NCBI GenBank assembly: GCA_928212115.1
Contig: CAKMRJ010003334.1
Location: 98,998,545-99,062,544 of the forward strand
Reading direction: 5' to 3'
Length of the DNA: 64,000 nucleotides
Source: Lactuca virosa
Lineage: Eukaryota; Streptophyta; Magnoliopsida; Asterales; Asteraceae
Every line of letters begins with the position of its first letter. Position 1 is the stretch's first letter. A program made the position numbers and the translations under genes. The notes below the pieces were generated by a model. The model searched no databases and was not told the origin of the DNA. It saw nothing but the letters and a program-made list of their open reading frames with translations. This document shows positions 22,801 to 34,866 of this stretch, one piece after another.

Positions 22801-23455
22801 TTTGTGGGATTCAGGCACACTCTCGGGTGTGTCAGGACTCAAACTAAGGAAATGGTAAAATTGTTTTCAAAAATAAAATAAAATTTAAAACTTTTAAAGT
22901 ATGGAAAAGAGGAGAGTGAAACTCGCGTGATCGGCCGAGCCAAGTAAGTAGTCCCCCAATGTGTTAGCCATGTTATACTGATATTTGAGCTATGATAATC
23001 GTATGGATCTTGCTATGTGTATGCTTTTAAAATTGTAAACGGTTAGGAGCTTATAGCCTTAGAATGATTGATTTGGCTTTATTTCCTGTTCATTGTTTGG
23101 TTGTGGTCCTAGGGTAGAATCTCTTATTTGAAAGTCTATTTGATCCTTTTCTGTGTATATTTTGCATGCATAAAGGCAACATGTTATGATTGGTTTGATT
23201 GATGGGGGTAGAGCAATTCTTAGGATAGCCTGGGATTTGGGATATGTGGTAGTTTGTGGGATATGATTTATTTTGGGACGAGTTGGAGTTATCAGGTAGA
23301 GCTTTGGGGAAGGTACAGGTAGGTGTGGAAGGTAGTATTGGGCCCGTACTACTGAAAGAACATGACCTGTACCCGAACCAATGTTAGATCTGACAACTCT
23401 AAGGAGGACCGGTGTGGGAAGATCCCCTATATAGATATCCTGATCATTATGATTT
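22801..23455 (+). other. Element D leader
   Basis: Non-coding leader between primer site and gag. It carries the conserved dyad hairpin at 23332-23352, 103 bases before the first gag ATG. Nothing else is recognised. Confidence 0.75.
23332..23352 (+). promoter_or_regulatory. Leader hairpin with palindromic GGGCCC loop (element D)
   Basis: A perfect 6-bp stem GTAGTA/TACTAC closes the 9-base loop TTGGGCCCG. The loop is self-complementary, as in retroviral kissing-loop dimer initiation sites. The sequence is identical in F. Confidence 0.65.
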
Positions 23456-24677
23456 ATGACATTTCAGTTCAGCATGGTGGTGACACGATTGGGAGCAGGG
23501 GAATCAGGATCAAGATCAGGATCAGGATTGGGATCTGGATTCGGGTCGGGCAGTAGTACTAAGCCCATTGATGAGAGGTTGCGCTAGCTCATTGCAGCCG
23601 AGGTGACGAAGGATATCCTTGACGCTACCCCGGTGATCTTTGGGACGGTCAATGAGGGTATGATGGAGATTATGGAGGAGAGGCTCAGGTCATTCAGAGC
23701 CGAGATTGCTGCGGGCCAGGTTGGGGCCCGAACTCCCTCGTTCCGGGAGTTCAAGGCATGCGGAGCGACGAAGTTTTTCGGGGTCAGGGACCCCATTGTT
23801 AGATGACGTTGGGTGGCCGATATAGAGAACGCCCAGCGCACGAGTTCTTTCCCTGATGCGGCGAAGGTGGGTTTTGCTTCATGTATGCTGAGAGACAGAG
23901 CCCGAGACTGGTGGGGCGAGGTGACTAGTCAAGTGGGAGCAGCCGGTGTGGCTGAGATGACATGGGCCAAGTTTGTTCGGCGATTTGATTTGGATTTTGC
24001 ACCAGCTATTGAGGTGCAGCGGTTGGTGAGGGAGTTCCAGGAGCTCCAGCAGACCACCGAGACTGTGGCGGAGATCACCGCCAAGTTTCGGGAGCGAGCA
24101 TTGTTGATTCCACAGTACGCTACCGATGAGGACATGTAGAGGACGATATATCATTCCATGTTGAGGGATGATATCCGGGAGTTTTTGAGCTTCACAGGGT
24201 GCAAGACCCTGAATGAGATGGTGGAGAAGGCCCGTGAACGGGAGATGGAGCTGGACTTCCGCACCAAGCGGAAGCCGGAGTAGGCACAAGCAGCGGTAGG
24301 TCAGGCTAAAAAGCCTAAGACCTCAGATACTTACAGTAGAGGCCAGCAGGGCTGGGGTCGGTGTGCCAAGTGCGGTAAACCGCACAGTGGGGCTTGTCGG
24401 ATAGCAGGCTCAGGATGCTACGCATGTGGCCAGCCGGGTCACTTGAGCATGGATTGCCCCAAGTAGGGTCTGATATGTTTCCATTGCAACCAGACTGGCC
24501 ATAAAAAGGCCAATTGTCCGAGGTTGCGGGGAGTGGGAGGAGCAGTGGCGGTGCATGCGCCCGTCACGATGAGGATTACTGACGGTTGCCCTGCTAAGGC
24601 GGATGCTCCAGCGGTGAAGAGCCGCGCATTTCAGTTGACTACCGAGGAAGCTCGGGCAGCGCCAGACGTTGTGGCTG
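23456..24677 (+). pseudogene. Element D gag, exon 1, five in-frame stops
   Basis: One frame from ATG 23456 (MTFQFSMVVTR; a second ATG at 23474) to the intron donor. Both ATGs are conserved in F. Contents are a Gly/Ser-rich N-terminus, the Gag core (RRWVADIENAQR, RDRARDWWGEV, FDLDFAPAIEVQRL, TETVAEITAKFRERALLIPQYA) and zinc knuckles CAKCGKPHSGAC, CYACGQPGHLSMDC and CFHCNQTGHKKANC, of which the last two fit C-x2-C-x4-H-x4-C. Stops lie at 23585 (TAG), 23804 (TGA), 24137 (TAG), 24281 (TAG) and 24464 (TAG). There is no frameshift over 1.2 kb. The last codon is split after its first base by the intron. Confidence 0.9.
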
Positions 24678-24745
24678 GTACGTGTTTTATTCTTCTCTGC
24701 TCAATGTTTATTTGCATTGCTTATGTGAACATTGTGCTTGTATAG
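24678..24745 (+). other. Predicted 68-nt GT-AG intron between gag and protease of element D
   Basis: Donor G/GTACGT, acceptor TGTATAG/G, U-rich interior. Splicing joins ..DVVAG to TFLVNG.., the same residues that are continuous in element H (VVTGTFLVN at about 46156-46182). Without splicing, the gag frame runs through and stops at the TAG formed by the acceptor itself (24743-24745). Confidence 0.85.
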
Positions 24746-25422
24746 GAACCTTTTTGGTCAATGGTATGTATGCTCGTGTTTTGTTCGATTCGGGAGCTAC
24801 CCGATCGTTTGTGTCTCTTGCGCTTAGCAAGAAGTTTCAGGATGCACCGGGAACTTTGGATTCCCCGCTCGAGGTGGAGATCGCGGATGACCACACCGTG
24901 AGTGTTGTGATGGTGTATCGGGATTGTGTCCTGAATGTGATTGGGGAGAGGTTTCGTTTTGATCTAGTCCCGATATTGTTGCGAGGACTGAAGGTGATTG
25001 TCGGGATGGACCGGTTGGGGGCCAATAGGGCCATGATCGATTGTGAGCGTCAGTTGGTGAGGGTTCGAACCCTAAGTGGGGGAGAACTGGTTATTCAGGG
25101 TGAGAGGTCCTTGCAGGGACCAACCCTCTGTTCAGCTGCGAGAGCTAGGAGATTATTGCAGCAGGGATGTACGGGATTTCTGGATTATATCTCGGATATG
25201 AGGGTTGAGACCATGACGGATGTGGGCAGTGTGCCGGTTGTACAGGAGTTTCGGGACGTCTTTCCCGAAGAGTTACCATGGGTGCCTCCGGAGAGGCAGG
25301 AGGAGTTTCGCACTGATTTGGTGTCGGGTGCCACTCCGATAGCCAAGGCACCGTATCGGCCAGCACCGGCCGAGATGCAGGATCTATCTATGCAGCTTCG
25401 GGAGCTGCTAGACCGAGGATTT
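24746..25422 (+). pseudogene. Element D pol part 1: protease and start of RT
   Basis: After the intron the frame is open to the E insertion. The aspartic protease motif LFDSGATRSFVS is intact. It is followed by the conserved IVGMDRLGANRAMIDCERQLV stretch and the linker to RT (VFPEELPWVPPERQEEFRTDLV). It stops inside the RT N-terminus at ..LRELLDRGF, where element E begins. The protein continues on the far side of E at 60522. The last five bases (gattt) are the left target copy for E. Confidence 0.9.
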
Positions 25423-26191
25423 TGATGGGTTTTTGAGCATTTTAACACTCCTAAGGTGTACATGAAACCCTAGAAACCTTGGATATATGTTTTACTAAGA
25501 TACACGCAAATTTGCTTTTCCAAGGTTCTTAACCTAACTAGCATGGCATGGGGAACTTTGAAACATAATAAGCTAGTAGAGTTACATACCTTTTAGTAGT
25601 GGTTGATTGCTTGGAGTTTGAGAGCCTAGCACCAATAATGTGGATGCCTCAAATGGAAGTCACAAATCACCACAAACCTTGGAAACTTGAGAGAATAGTA
25701 GAACACTTCAAGAAATCGGCCACCCTTAGTTCTCACACAAAAACTAGTGCAATTTCAAGTGCCAAGGACTCCTTTATATAGTGTGGTGGATTAGGGTTAC
25801 ATCCATGTAAACCCTAATACCCATGACCTTTCATTTCCATGAGATCCATGGGTTAAAGCTCCATGGACTATCCATGGACTTACCATGCAAGCCTAGCCCA
25901 TTCTAAATAAGCATTAGCCCACACTATATAAATACAAGAGTCCATATTTAATTAGTCACACTTTTGATCACCAAATTAATTCTAAATTAATTTTAGATCA
26001 ATACTAATTAAATAATATGATTTCATATTAATATATTAGAACTTATAATATATTAATAAATCATAACTTATACTATTCTCAAAAGATTATCCATATAAAT
26101 TGTTCGGGTGAAGTGCAACCCAAATGGACCATGCCGGGTCGGGTCAAGTACATCTCAAATATAGTTATAGACTTAGACACCTTGTCCAACA
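25423..26191 (-). repeat. Element E 3' LTR
   Basis: 769 bp, TGTTGGACAAGGTGTC..ACCCATCA on the minus strand. The TATA-like motif tatataaag of the minus strand lies near 25780. Confidence 0.93.
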
Positions 26192-26206
26192 GTCTCCCAC
26201 TTGGAT
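26192..26206 (-). other. Element E polypurine tract
   Basis: On the minus strand CCAAGTGGGAGAC immediately precedes the 3' LTR, a typical copia plus-strand primer. Confidence 0.75.
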
Positions 26207-27038
26207 AAGTCTAATAACTATAGTTGCAATTAGGACTTCAGGAACCGACCGACAATCGTAGCTCTTAAAACTCTGCTGAACTATGAAGCACCATTTTTAG
26301 ATAAGGGATCATATAATCCTCTGTTCTAGATATCAGCCGGACAAATACATGGAACAATGTCTTACTTATTGTCCAACAGTTTGTTTCCCGATTTCCGATT
26401 TGTTTGACATAGAAATTAATTGAACATGTCAATTTAGTTCTGACCGGGCCCGGTACATAGGTCACAACAAAATCATCGAGGGGCCCAGATATCGCTTCTA
26501 ATCCAAGAAGGAACAGATAAACTTCGACTCATATGCTTGTTCTACTACTTGTTGAATCATACACAAAGGTACGTTTTATAACATCGAGTTACCAATGCGT
26601 TTTCGTACAATCAATGTATAACCAACTCATAGTCAACAACTCATATCTCTAGGTTTGAAGACTTATATGATATTATCGTCTCATGATCACTCGAGATAAA
26701 TTCCATGAAGTGATACAAGTGAGCATGGGTTGAATTCAATACTCAGAACTTATGAGCACTCATGAGTGTTGTAGCAACTCTTGCTATGTCCAAGACCTTA
26801 GACATCTACAAGCCAACTCATGACAGTCTTGATTCATATCTACTTCCAACATATGACCGACTATGGAGAGTTTGAATAATATGATATACCATAACATAAT
26901 TATTCTGGAAGTCAAAACATGCAAAATGAAATGATAGTAAACGATTGACACAAGATAGCAATACTTTACTCATAAATACACAACAACTTTTATTCATAAT
27001 CAAATGTCAATTACACTTTACAAATTTCAAAAAACTAT
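26207..27038 (-). other. Element E 3' untranslated region
   Basis: About 830 bases between the RNase H stop and the polypurine tract, without a recognisable gene. Confidence 0.65.
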
Positions 27039-28782
27039 CTAATTTCCAAAACTAATATCATCCTTTATCCCTATGCGCCTTGCATGATGAAGATGCTTAA
27101 CCCTACTGAGTCCCTTCGTGAGGGGATCTGTTGGATTCTCATCCGATGATACCCTCTTTGCCACGAGGAGTCCTTCTTCTATTCGATGTCTGATGAAGCG
27201 ATTTTTTTTTTCAATGTGTCTGGATCTGCCATGATCTCTCGGTTCCTTGGCTAAGGCAACCGCACTATTGCTGTCACAGAAAATCTCCATAGGCTCCTTT
27301 ATAGCCGGTACAACCCCAAGGTCTCCAATGAAGTTCTTTAGCCATATAGCCTCCTTTGCTGCCTCGCTTGCCGCTATATACTCTGATTCGCAAGTTGAAT
27401 CAGCCACTATCTCCTGCTTGGATCTTTTCCAAGAAATTGCTCCTCCGTTTAAGGTAAAGACCCAGCCTGACTGAGAGCGGAAATTATCCCTATCAGTCTG
27501 GAAGCTAGCATCACTATACCCTACTACTCTCAAGTCATCACTCGCACCGAGTGTAAGGACCCAGTCCTTAGTCCTCCGCAGGTACTTGAGAATGTTCTTT
27601 ACCGCAGTCCAGTGAGCCTTTCCAGGGTTCCCCTGATATCTGTTGACCATGCTCTACGCAAATGCCACATCAGGACGAGTACAAGTCATAACATACATGA
27701 TCGAGCCTACAGCGGAAGCATACGGAACTCGACTCATCTCTGCTATCTTAGCCTCTGTAGTCGGGCTCTGAGTCTTACTCAGTCTGGCGTTACTCTGGAT
27801 CGGTAACTCACCTTTCTTGGAGTTCTGCATATTGAACCTTTTCAACACTTTATCCACATAGGTTCTCTGACTAAGTCCAATTAGTCTCTTACTCCTGTCT
27901 CTCAAAATCCTTATCCCTAGGATATAGGCAGCTTCACCAAGGTCCTTCATAGCGAAACACTTCCCAAGCCAGGACTTCACTTCCTGCAGAGTTGGGATGT
28001 CATGTCCTATGAGTAGTATGTCATCCACATACAATACCAAAAAGCTAACTACACTCCCACTAGCCTTGACATATACACAGGACTCATCTTCGCTCCTCGA
28101 AAAACCAAACTCTTTGACTTTCTTATCGAAACAAAGATTCCATCTGCGAGGTGCTTGTTTCAATCCATAGATGGATTTCTCAAGCTTACACACTCTATTA
28201 GGGTACTCTGTGCTGACAAAACCCTCTAGCTGACTCATGTAAACATCCTCAGCCAACTTCCCATTAAGGAAAGCGGTTTTGACATCCATTTGCCATATTT
28301 CATAGTCATGAAATGCAGCAATGGCTAACATAACCCTAATAGACTTAATCTTTGATACTGGTGAAAAGGTCTCATCATAATCAACTCCCGGAGTTTGAGA
28401 AAAGCCCTTTGCAACCAGTCGCGCCTTATAAGTGTGTACATTACTATCCATGTCGGTCTTCTTCTTGAAGATCCATTTGCACCCGACTGTCTTACGGCCT
28501 GGTACATTGTCAACCAAGTTCCAAACTTGATTGTCATACATGGACTGTATCTCGCTGTCAATAGCCTCTTTCCATTTAGCAGCCTCAGGGCCTGCCATGG
28601 CTTCCGTGTAGTTGTTAGGTTCATCCAGACTTACCAGTATGTTATCACTGATAAGTTTCTCACCTTCCGCAGTAATATGGAAACCATAGTAATGCTCAGG
28701 TGCATTCCTAACTCTCGTGGAACGCCTCAGAGGTACAGACTCATCTGTCGGATCAACAGGAGTTTCCTCCTCAGGTTGATTG
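27039..28782 (-). pseudogene. Element E pol part 2: reverse transcriptase and RNase H
   Basis: Read from 28782 down. A linker (TPVDPTDESVPLRRSTRVRN) leads into copia RT: WIFKKKTD, YKARLVAKGFSQ, MDVKTAFLNG, YGLKQAPRRW and the catalytic box LYVDDILLIG, all intact. RNase H follows, with acidic residues in GYSDAS, CESEYIAASEA and CDSNSA. The only defect is a TAG at 27656-27654 (..VAFA*SMVNRYQ). The frame ends at 27039. The upstream part of the same polyprotein is at 55860-58159, across element F. The product would copy the RNA to DNA in the particle. Confidence 0.92.
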
Positions 28783-30501
28783 TGTAACGACCCAAATTTT
28801 ACAACGAAAATTTTCATTTTTAATTAGTCAACCATTTTCATAAAACATAAAGATTCCAAAAATCGTTTTCAAACCATCAACATCACAACATTATTATTTT
28901 CAAAACATCAGAGTGTCCCCCAAACCAGATCGGAAAAGAGAGATAGAGTGCACGCCACATCATCACGCCTTGCCTTTACCCTTGGACTCCGATGTACCTG
29001 AAACAAATCCACAAACGGTAAGCTGAAAGCTTAGTGAGTCCCCCAGAGCATACCCCACACAAACCACATATCATATTAGCTATAAAGCTACCTCTACCAC
29101 ATACCACATGTCAATTAGCCATGAAGCTATCTCTACCGTTAGCCACAAAGGCTATCTCTACCTTCAGACATAAAGGCTATCTCTACCATTGGCCATAAGG
29201 CCGTCTCTACCATTAGCCATACGACTATCTCTACCGTTAGCCACAAAGGCTATCTCTACCACATAACATGCACAAATACATATCACACCTCTACATACAA
29301 GTAAACCAACTATCGCAAAATGGGCCGGCCTTGGTGCCTTAGACCCATTGGTATGGTGAGAAGACTCACCTCTCAAAGGCTGAACTGGCAAACTGGATTC
29401 AGGTATGCATGTGCTGCTCTTCCCAAACTGTTTATAATCAATGAGTAAATATCTCAGCATAATCCCATAAATACCCCCAAGGTCAACCCTGGTCATAGTC
29501 AAAGTCTATAGTCAAGGTCAACAGTCCATGTTGACCTTGACTCGTCGAGTACAATCATTCACTCGTCGGGTTCCCTGCTTAACTCGTCGACTCGCCGAGT
29601 CACCCGAGGGACTCGTCGAGTTCCTTGGGGTTTACGGCCGTGAACCACCAACCGTACACCCCTGACCGTAAACCCTTGGCCAAACACCCTTGGTCATACA
29701 CTCTTAGCCGAACACCCTTGGCCGTAACGAGAAAACCCTCTCGACTCGTCGAGTCACTTGCACGACTCATCAAGTCCCCCAAAGTTCATCATGATTACGG
29801 TCCTTTCCAGTGGGAATTAAGGTCCCAAACTTTAGATCCATCATCTCCTATTGCAGATATCACGTAAAATTGCAAACTTTACGTGCATGCATAGCCTCAC
29901 ATGGCCATAACACCCAAAACTAACCTTCAAACAAGGTTCTTATGCATGGAGAGGGAATTAGCTCAATAAAAGATGCAACTTTATGATATTTGGGGCCTAA
30001 GAAGGTCCAGATTTGGAACCATATCCTTGTGGTAGGTCCAGATCTAAGCTTTCTTCCATTTCCTCAAAGTTGGCCACAACTTTCTATTAGAATTTATGCT
30101 TAAGGTAACAGATTCATACCTCAAATCAATGCCCAAGATGAACTAGATGCTAGATCTAGTGTGTTCCCCTTGATACTCCTTCTTCAATCTTGAAATCCTC
30201 CCCAAAATCTCAAGGATAAGCTCCCAATTGATCTTACTTCACTCACAAGAGGGTGTGCGGCCGTAAACGTTCTTCTAAGGTGCTAAGGGAGGCTACTGGG
30301 GAGGATAATGACGTTTATATAGGGGGGCAAACCCAAAATTTAGGGTTTTCTTTAAACAGCTCGGACTCGCCGAGTTGGACGTCGACTCGCCGAGTCGGTC
30401 CCGTTCCGCGTTTCATGATCTCACGACCCTACTCGACGAGTCGACCTCCCAACTCGCCGAGTCGATGCATAAATCCTTTCTAACTTAAAGCAGGTGTTAC
30501 A
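28783..30501 (-). repeat. Element F 3' LTR
   Basis: 1719 bp. It contains a six-unit tandem array of about 25 bases (ttagccacaaaggctatctc..) at 29114-29260, a GACCGTAAACCCTTGGCC-type minisatellite at 29660-29730, and many ACTCGTCGAGT-type palindromes (29537-29615, 29740-29775, 30362-30465). Confidence 0.93.
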
Positions 30502-30519
30502 AGTCTCCCCCACTTGAAC
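30502..30519 (-). other. Element F polypurine tract
   Basis: Minus strand GTTCAAGTGGGGGAGACT adjoining the 3' LTR. Confidence 0.85.
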
Positions 30520-31217
30520 TAGACTTCGTCCTCGAAGTCTGCTGACCCAAACAATTCTGGGTAATGCTCTCGCATCTCCTCTTCCGGCTCCCAAGTCCAT
30601 TCGGAGCCCTTCCTATGTTGCCATTGCATTTTCACCAGTCTTACTTCCTTATTCCGAAGAGCCTTCGTCTTCCTATCTAAGATGGCAACGGGCTTCTGGA
30701 TATAGTTCAAGATCTCATCCACCTGGATATCTCCCAATGAGATAACTGCAGCCTCGTCTGTGACACACTTCCGAAGTTGCGACACATGGAACGTGTTGTG
30801 AATTTGGCTAAGCTCCTCTGGCAGATCCAAGCGATATGCTACTTTGCCCACCCGGGCCGTGATCCTGAACGGGCCTATATACCGAGGCCCCAGCTTGCCC
30901 CTCTTCCAAAACCTGATGATCCCTTTCCAGGGCGACACCTTCAACAACACGAAATCCCCCACCTGAAACTCAAGATCAGATCGTCGTCGGTCGGCATAGC
31001 TTTTCTGACGGCTCTGCGCGACCCGCAACCGGTCGCGCACCTGCTGAATCAACATAGTAGTCTTGAGCACTACTTCAGTGCTTCCCATGACCCGGTGTCC
31101 AACCTCATCCCAACAAACCGGGGTCCTACACCTCCGACCATATAACATCTCAAACGGAGCTCGATCGATGCTGGCATGATAACTGTTATTGTACGAAAAC
31201 TCTACCAGTGGGAGATA
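30519..31217 (-). pseudogene. Element F integrase C-terminus with chromodomain-like tail
   Basis: The frame is open from the G insertion (31217) to a stop at 30521-30519. It holds the integrase C-terminal region (FSYNNSYHASID, FEMLYGRRCRTPVCW, DFVLLKVSPWKG, GKLGPRYIGPF, RIHNTFHVSQL-like) and a reduced chromodomain (PVAILDRKTKALRNKEVRLVK, then QWQHRKGSEWTWEPEEE). In chromoviruses this tail is thought to direct integration to particular chromatin. The N-terminal part of the same integrase lies at 49531 upwards. No defect is seen in this segment itself. Confidence 0.9.
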
Positions 31218-31515
31218 TGTTGAAGATATTAGTGTTGCGTCATTGGGCCTATGTTTTCTAGTCCATTTTGTATAAACGAGTTGGGCCTGTCCACTCGTAT
31301 TTAATGCTAGGGTTATAGTATATAAGGTGCATGCATGCTACGTATTTAAGTTAAGTCTGATATTATATTTTGTAACCCTAATTTATGCCTCTACAGAAGA
31401 AATTCTTCATCGAGTTCTTCTGAGGCGTGACGATTAATCATTCAGCACCAGTTTGATCATATTGTGTTCTTTACATGTTTTAATCTATTCGATCAATAAG
31501 GATTTATTCCTAACA
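31218..31515 (+). repeat. Element G 5' LTR
   Basis: 298 bp, TGTTGAAGATATTAG..CCTAACA. The TATA-like motif tatataagg is near 31319. Confidence 0.95.
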
Positions 31516-31516
31516 A

Positions 31517-31528
31517 TTGGTATCAGAG
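31517..31528 (+). other. Element G primer-binding site
   Basis: TTGGTATCAGAGC follows the LTR after one base, a Met-tRNA-type site. Confidence 0.9.
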
Positions 31529-31705
31529 CAGGAGACTGTGTTCTTAATACGCATCTCTTCTGTTTGAAGAAATTATTAGGGTTTCCGCAAATATTGGATC
31601 TGTTAAGAGCCGTCACTGATTTATTGACGTTACTCTGTGATCTCAATATTAACCTAATAAGTGTTTACAGTCTGATTAGTTGCAGGTATTAAAAGATCAT
31701 TCACC

Positions 31706-34700
31706 ATGCAGAACGAAGACTCAAATATCAACTCCTTGAATATCTCAAACAGCATCGGATCAACCACCAGGATTCCAATTCTCTTTCCTCAAGAATATGA
31801 AGTTTGGGCGATGCACTTTGAAGATTATGTTTTGGGTTCAGAAGACAATGGTTATCTGATCTGGGAAGCAATCACTCTAGGTCCGTTTGTTCACACAGCG
31901 GCCAAAAGAACCATCAAAACCCAGAGAGAATACAACCAGTTGCTTCTTGATGTGAAGGAAGTGCCTCAAGATGAAAAAGACAAACTCATGAGCAACATTA
32001 AAGGAATGAGGATTATCAGATTCGCATTGCAAGCAGATACTTTTCGTCTTGTAAGTTCGTATGACACAGCGAAGGATATTTGGGATAGGTTGAGAGAACT
32101 CTATTCTACAGACGTAGATCTAGAACACTCAACTCAAACTCTCTTGTTATCTGAGTTTGGCGAATACCTCCAAAAGCCTGAAGAAACTCTGAGTGCTACT
32201 TTCAATCGATACAATCATATTCTTAGCAAGATGATGAAGCACGGGATTGGACGTGAACTGATTGAGCAAAAGGTCACGTTCATGAATGGACTTCGATCAG
32301 AGTGGCAAGATGTGGTGCCAACTGTTAAGGCACACGAACAGTTCAAGAACTATACTCTTGCGAAGCTTGTGGGAATTCCGAAGGCACGATAAAGTGAGAT
32401 AATGAAAGAAGCAAAAGTGACGTCTGGGATGGGGTCTCTAGCCTTAGTTGCAAAAGGCAAGATTGTTGCTGATGACAGATCTGATTCAGATCATTCTGAG
32501 TACGAGCTCTCAAACGAAGACTTTGCTTTAATGATATCCAACCCTAAGCGATTTGCTAGGAAGAAGTTTCCCTCAAACAAAAATAGAAACTGGCAGAGAA
32601 GCTACAGCTCAGAGAAAGTAAAAGAAGAAAACAAAAGTGGTTCTCAGAAAGAGGAAGAGAAGATGGAGAAAAAGTTAGTTGGAGACTCCGAATACGATTG
32701 CAATTATTGTCATGGTAAAAACCATCTTGCAAAGGAATGCATGTTGCAAAGGAAGAATGAGAAAAATGAAGAGGAGGATGAGGAGGCCTATCACAAACGA
32801 AAGCTAGAAGAGATTAAGAAGAAGAAATCTAATGATAATTCTATGCCTGATTTTGTTGTACAGGAAAACATGGCTCAAGGAGAGTTCGGAGGAGTGGAAG
32901 TCAGGTCAACAGACTCAGAATATGAAGAAGTACGCAAGCCCACACATGGAAGAGCATTCACTGCGAAACAACAAAATTCACATTTCTCAGGAAGGTGCTT
33001 GATGGTGTCTGAAGGTGGATCGCGGATGCAGGAAAATGCAGGTGAGAGTGGAAGAAGCGAAGATAGCTGTTTCGCGACAAAGACTGTTCCAGAACAGATT
33101 AACGAATGCGAACAACTGATCAATAAGGTAAATTCCATTCTTGAATCACTTAATATTCCTACATCTAGATACGAAACGGAATTTAATGATCTAAAATTCA
33201 CCTTTTCAAGTATAAGCAATAGTTTAAAGCAAACTCGGCTATCAAACTCTAACCTAACTGATCAATGGAGCAGGGCAACATCCAAAAGTGAGGAGAGACA
33301 TATGTGGATCCAGAAGGTTGATTCGGATTTATCTAAGTCTAGGGATGAATCTATTTATTTACAGAGAGATATTTTAATGCTTTTGAAACAGCGAAACATC
33401 TTTTGTTTAATTGAAAAAAGGCTTTATTTTAATATCACTCAACTGCACCTTGATTGTGAAATTGGTAAGAAAATCCATAAAATGATCTTGCCATTTCTCG
33501 AATTAAAGGAAGACAAAATAGACGCAGATTGTTACAAATGCGAATCTATTGTTTCGTCTGAAGAAACTTCCGATGCATACAAATTCGGTCTTGAACGTAT
33601 CGAAAATTACATTAAGTCCAAAGACCACAAAAACAAGTTGAAACAAATTTTGGACGAGAATGACAAAAAGTAGATCAAATCTGATACTGTGCATAAATTT
33701 AATTCATTGAATGCCAAATTAAGTTCAGAAAGCAAATAAATGTTGATAGTACTTTTGAATTTGATGAGGATAGTGATATGAGTGTAATTTATGTAGAGGA
33801 TGAGGTTGACTGTTCAGATTTTGTTAAAAATGAATCTAAACCTGCGAAAACTCTTATTTCTAAAATATCTGTTGAATTCGCTAGAGTTGTTCAAAACAAA
33901 CCTGAAATTTTGAAAGAAAAAGCAACTATTTTCCCAAAGATTGAAATAACCCTAAATCAAGTTTTTAAAGTCAATGGGGTAACAGAAACTCAAACCGTCG
34001 AGCTGAAAACCATTGTCGACCAAGAAAACAAAGACGGGTGTGATGAATTTTTCTGGTCCGCTCCCATAGATAACGCTGACGAAACCGTTGGTTTATCTGA
34101 AAGAACTTCCTGGAAATTCAAAGGACGATATGTGGCTAAACCTTTAAATAATCGCTCAACGTTTGAAAAAGGTAGTCCTAGTGGTACCAAGGAGGTTCAC
34201 AGCGAAACCAACTCTGTAAAGAAAAGCGAATCTGCAATGAGAAAAGCGAATCCTTTGGTGAATATCCATAAGTCGTCAAAGCAACTTGCAGATCAAAAAT
34301 GCCAAAGAAATGACAGATATAGAAGAAATCTCAGTGAAAGAAAGCAATTTTGGAAATCCCAAAATTCGGATTATGTTTGCCACGAAAGAAGGAAGTCTTC
34401 TAAAGCGAAAGCACATTCGCAAGTAAGCTCCAATCATTATGCGCACTGTTGTTCTCACAGTCCAAGGGACTCTCAGCAAAAAGGGACTCCACAACCCTTC
34501 TTCGCAAAGCAACCAATGGAGAAACCAAAGGCATGTTTCTCTAAATCCACGAGGTCAGCAAATAATAACATCAAAGGCAAGGGAAATCTGTTTTCAGAAC
34601 CAAAAGCACTAACTGAGAAAACTAATGCGAATTCCAAAGAAGCTGAAAAGAAGCCCGTCAAAAATCAAATTCATAACAAGAATAAAACCTTTGATTCCAT

Positions 34701-34866
34701 AGGAACTAACTCAAAAGACAACAAAATCAAAATTTTCACAGTCAAACGCAAAGATAAAACCACTCTCATAAAACGACCATATATGGTTGATCTTGATATT
34801 ACTTTTCCTAGTTATGTGAAAGGCTCACAAGGACCCAAGAAATTTTGGGTTCCTAAATCTGCTTAA
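31706..34866 (+). pseudogene. Element G gag and Gag-protease linker region
   Basis: ATG 31706 opens a Gag of the UBN2 type (PILFPQEYEVWAMHFEDYVLG, ELYSTDVDLEHSTQTLLLSEF, MMKHGIGRELIEQKVTFMNGL). A TAA at 32390-32392 interrupts it; the frame resumes at once (MKEAKVTSGMGSLALVAKG). An intact CCHC knuckle CNYCHGKNHLAKEC lies near 32698-32740. A long charged, coiled-coil-prone stretch follows to 33673, then a frameshift of about 100 bases before the frame resumes at 33778 with a Lys/Ser-rich linker (KSESAMRK.., KTTLIKRP) to a TAA at 34864-34866. The protease follows directly in the same frame. Gag plus linker would exceed 1000 residues, long as in Maximus-type elements. Confidence 0.88.

Noticed and set aside
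24524..24745. A short separate gene ending at the TAG at 24745
   Set aside because: It is the gag frame running into the intron; the related elements show that the coding sequence resumes after the acceptor.
25423..26191. Treating 25423-26191 and 4767-5610 as LTRs of the same element
   Set aside because: They are related in family but differ in length, sequence and strand; 25423-26191 pairs precisely with 59748-60516.
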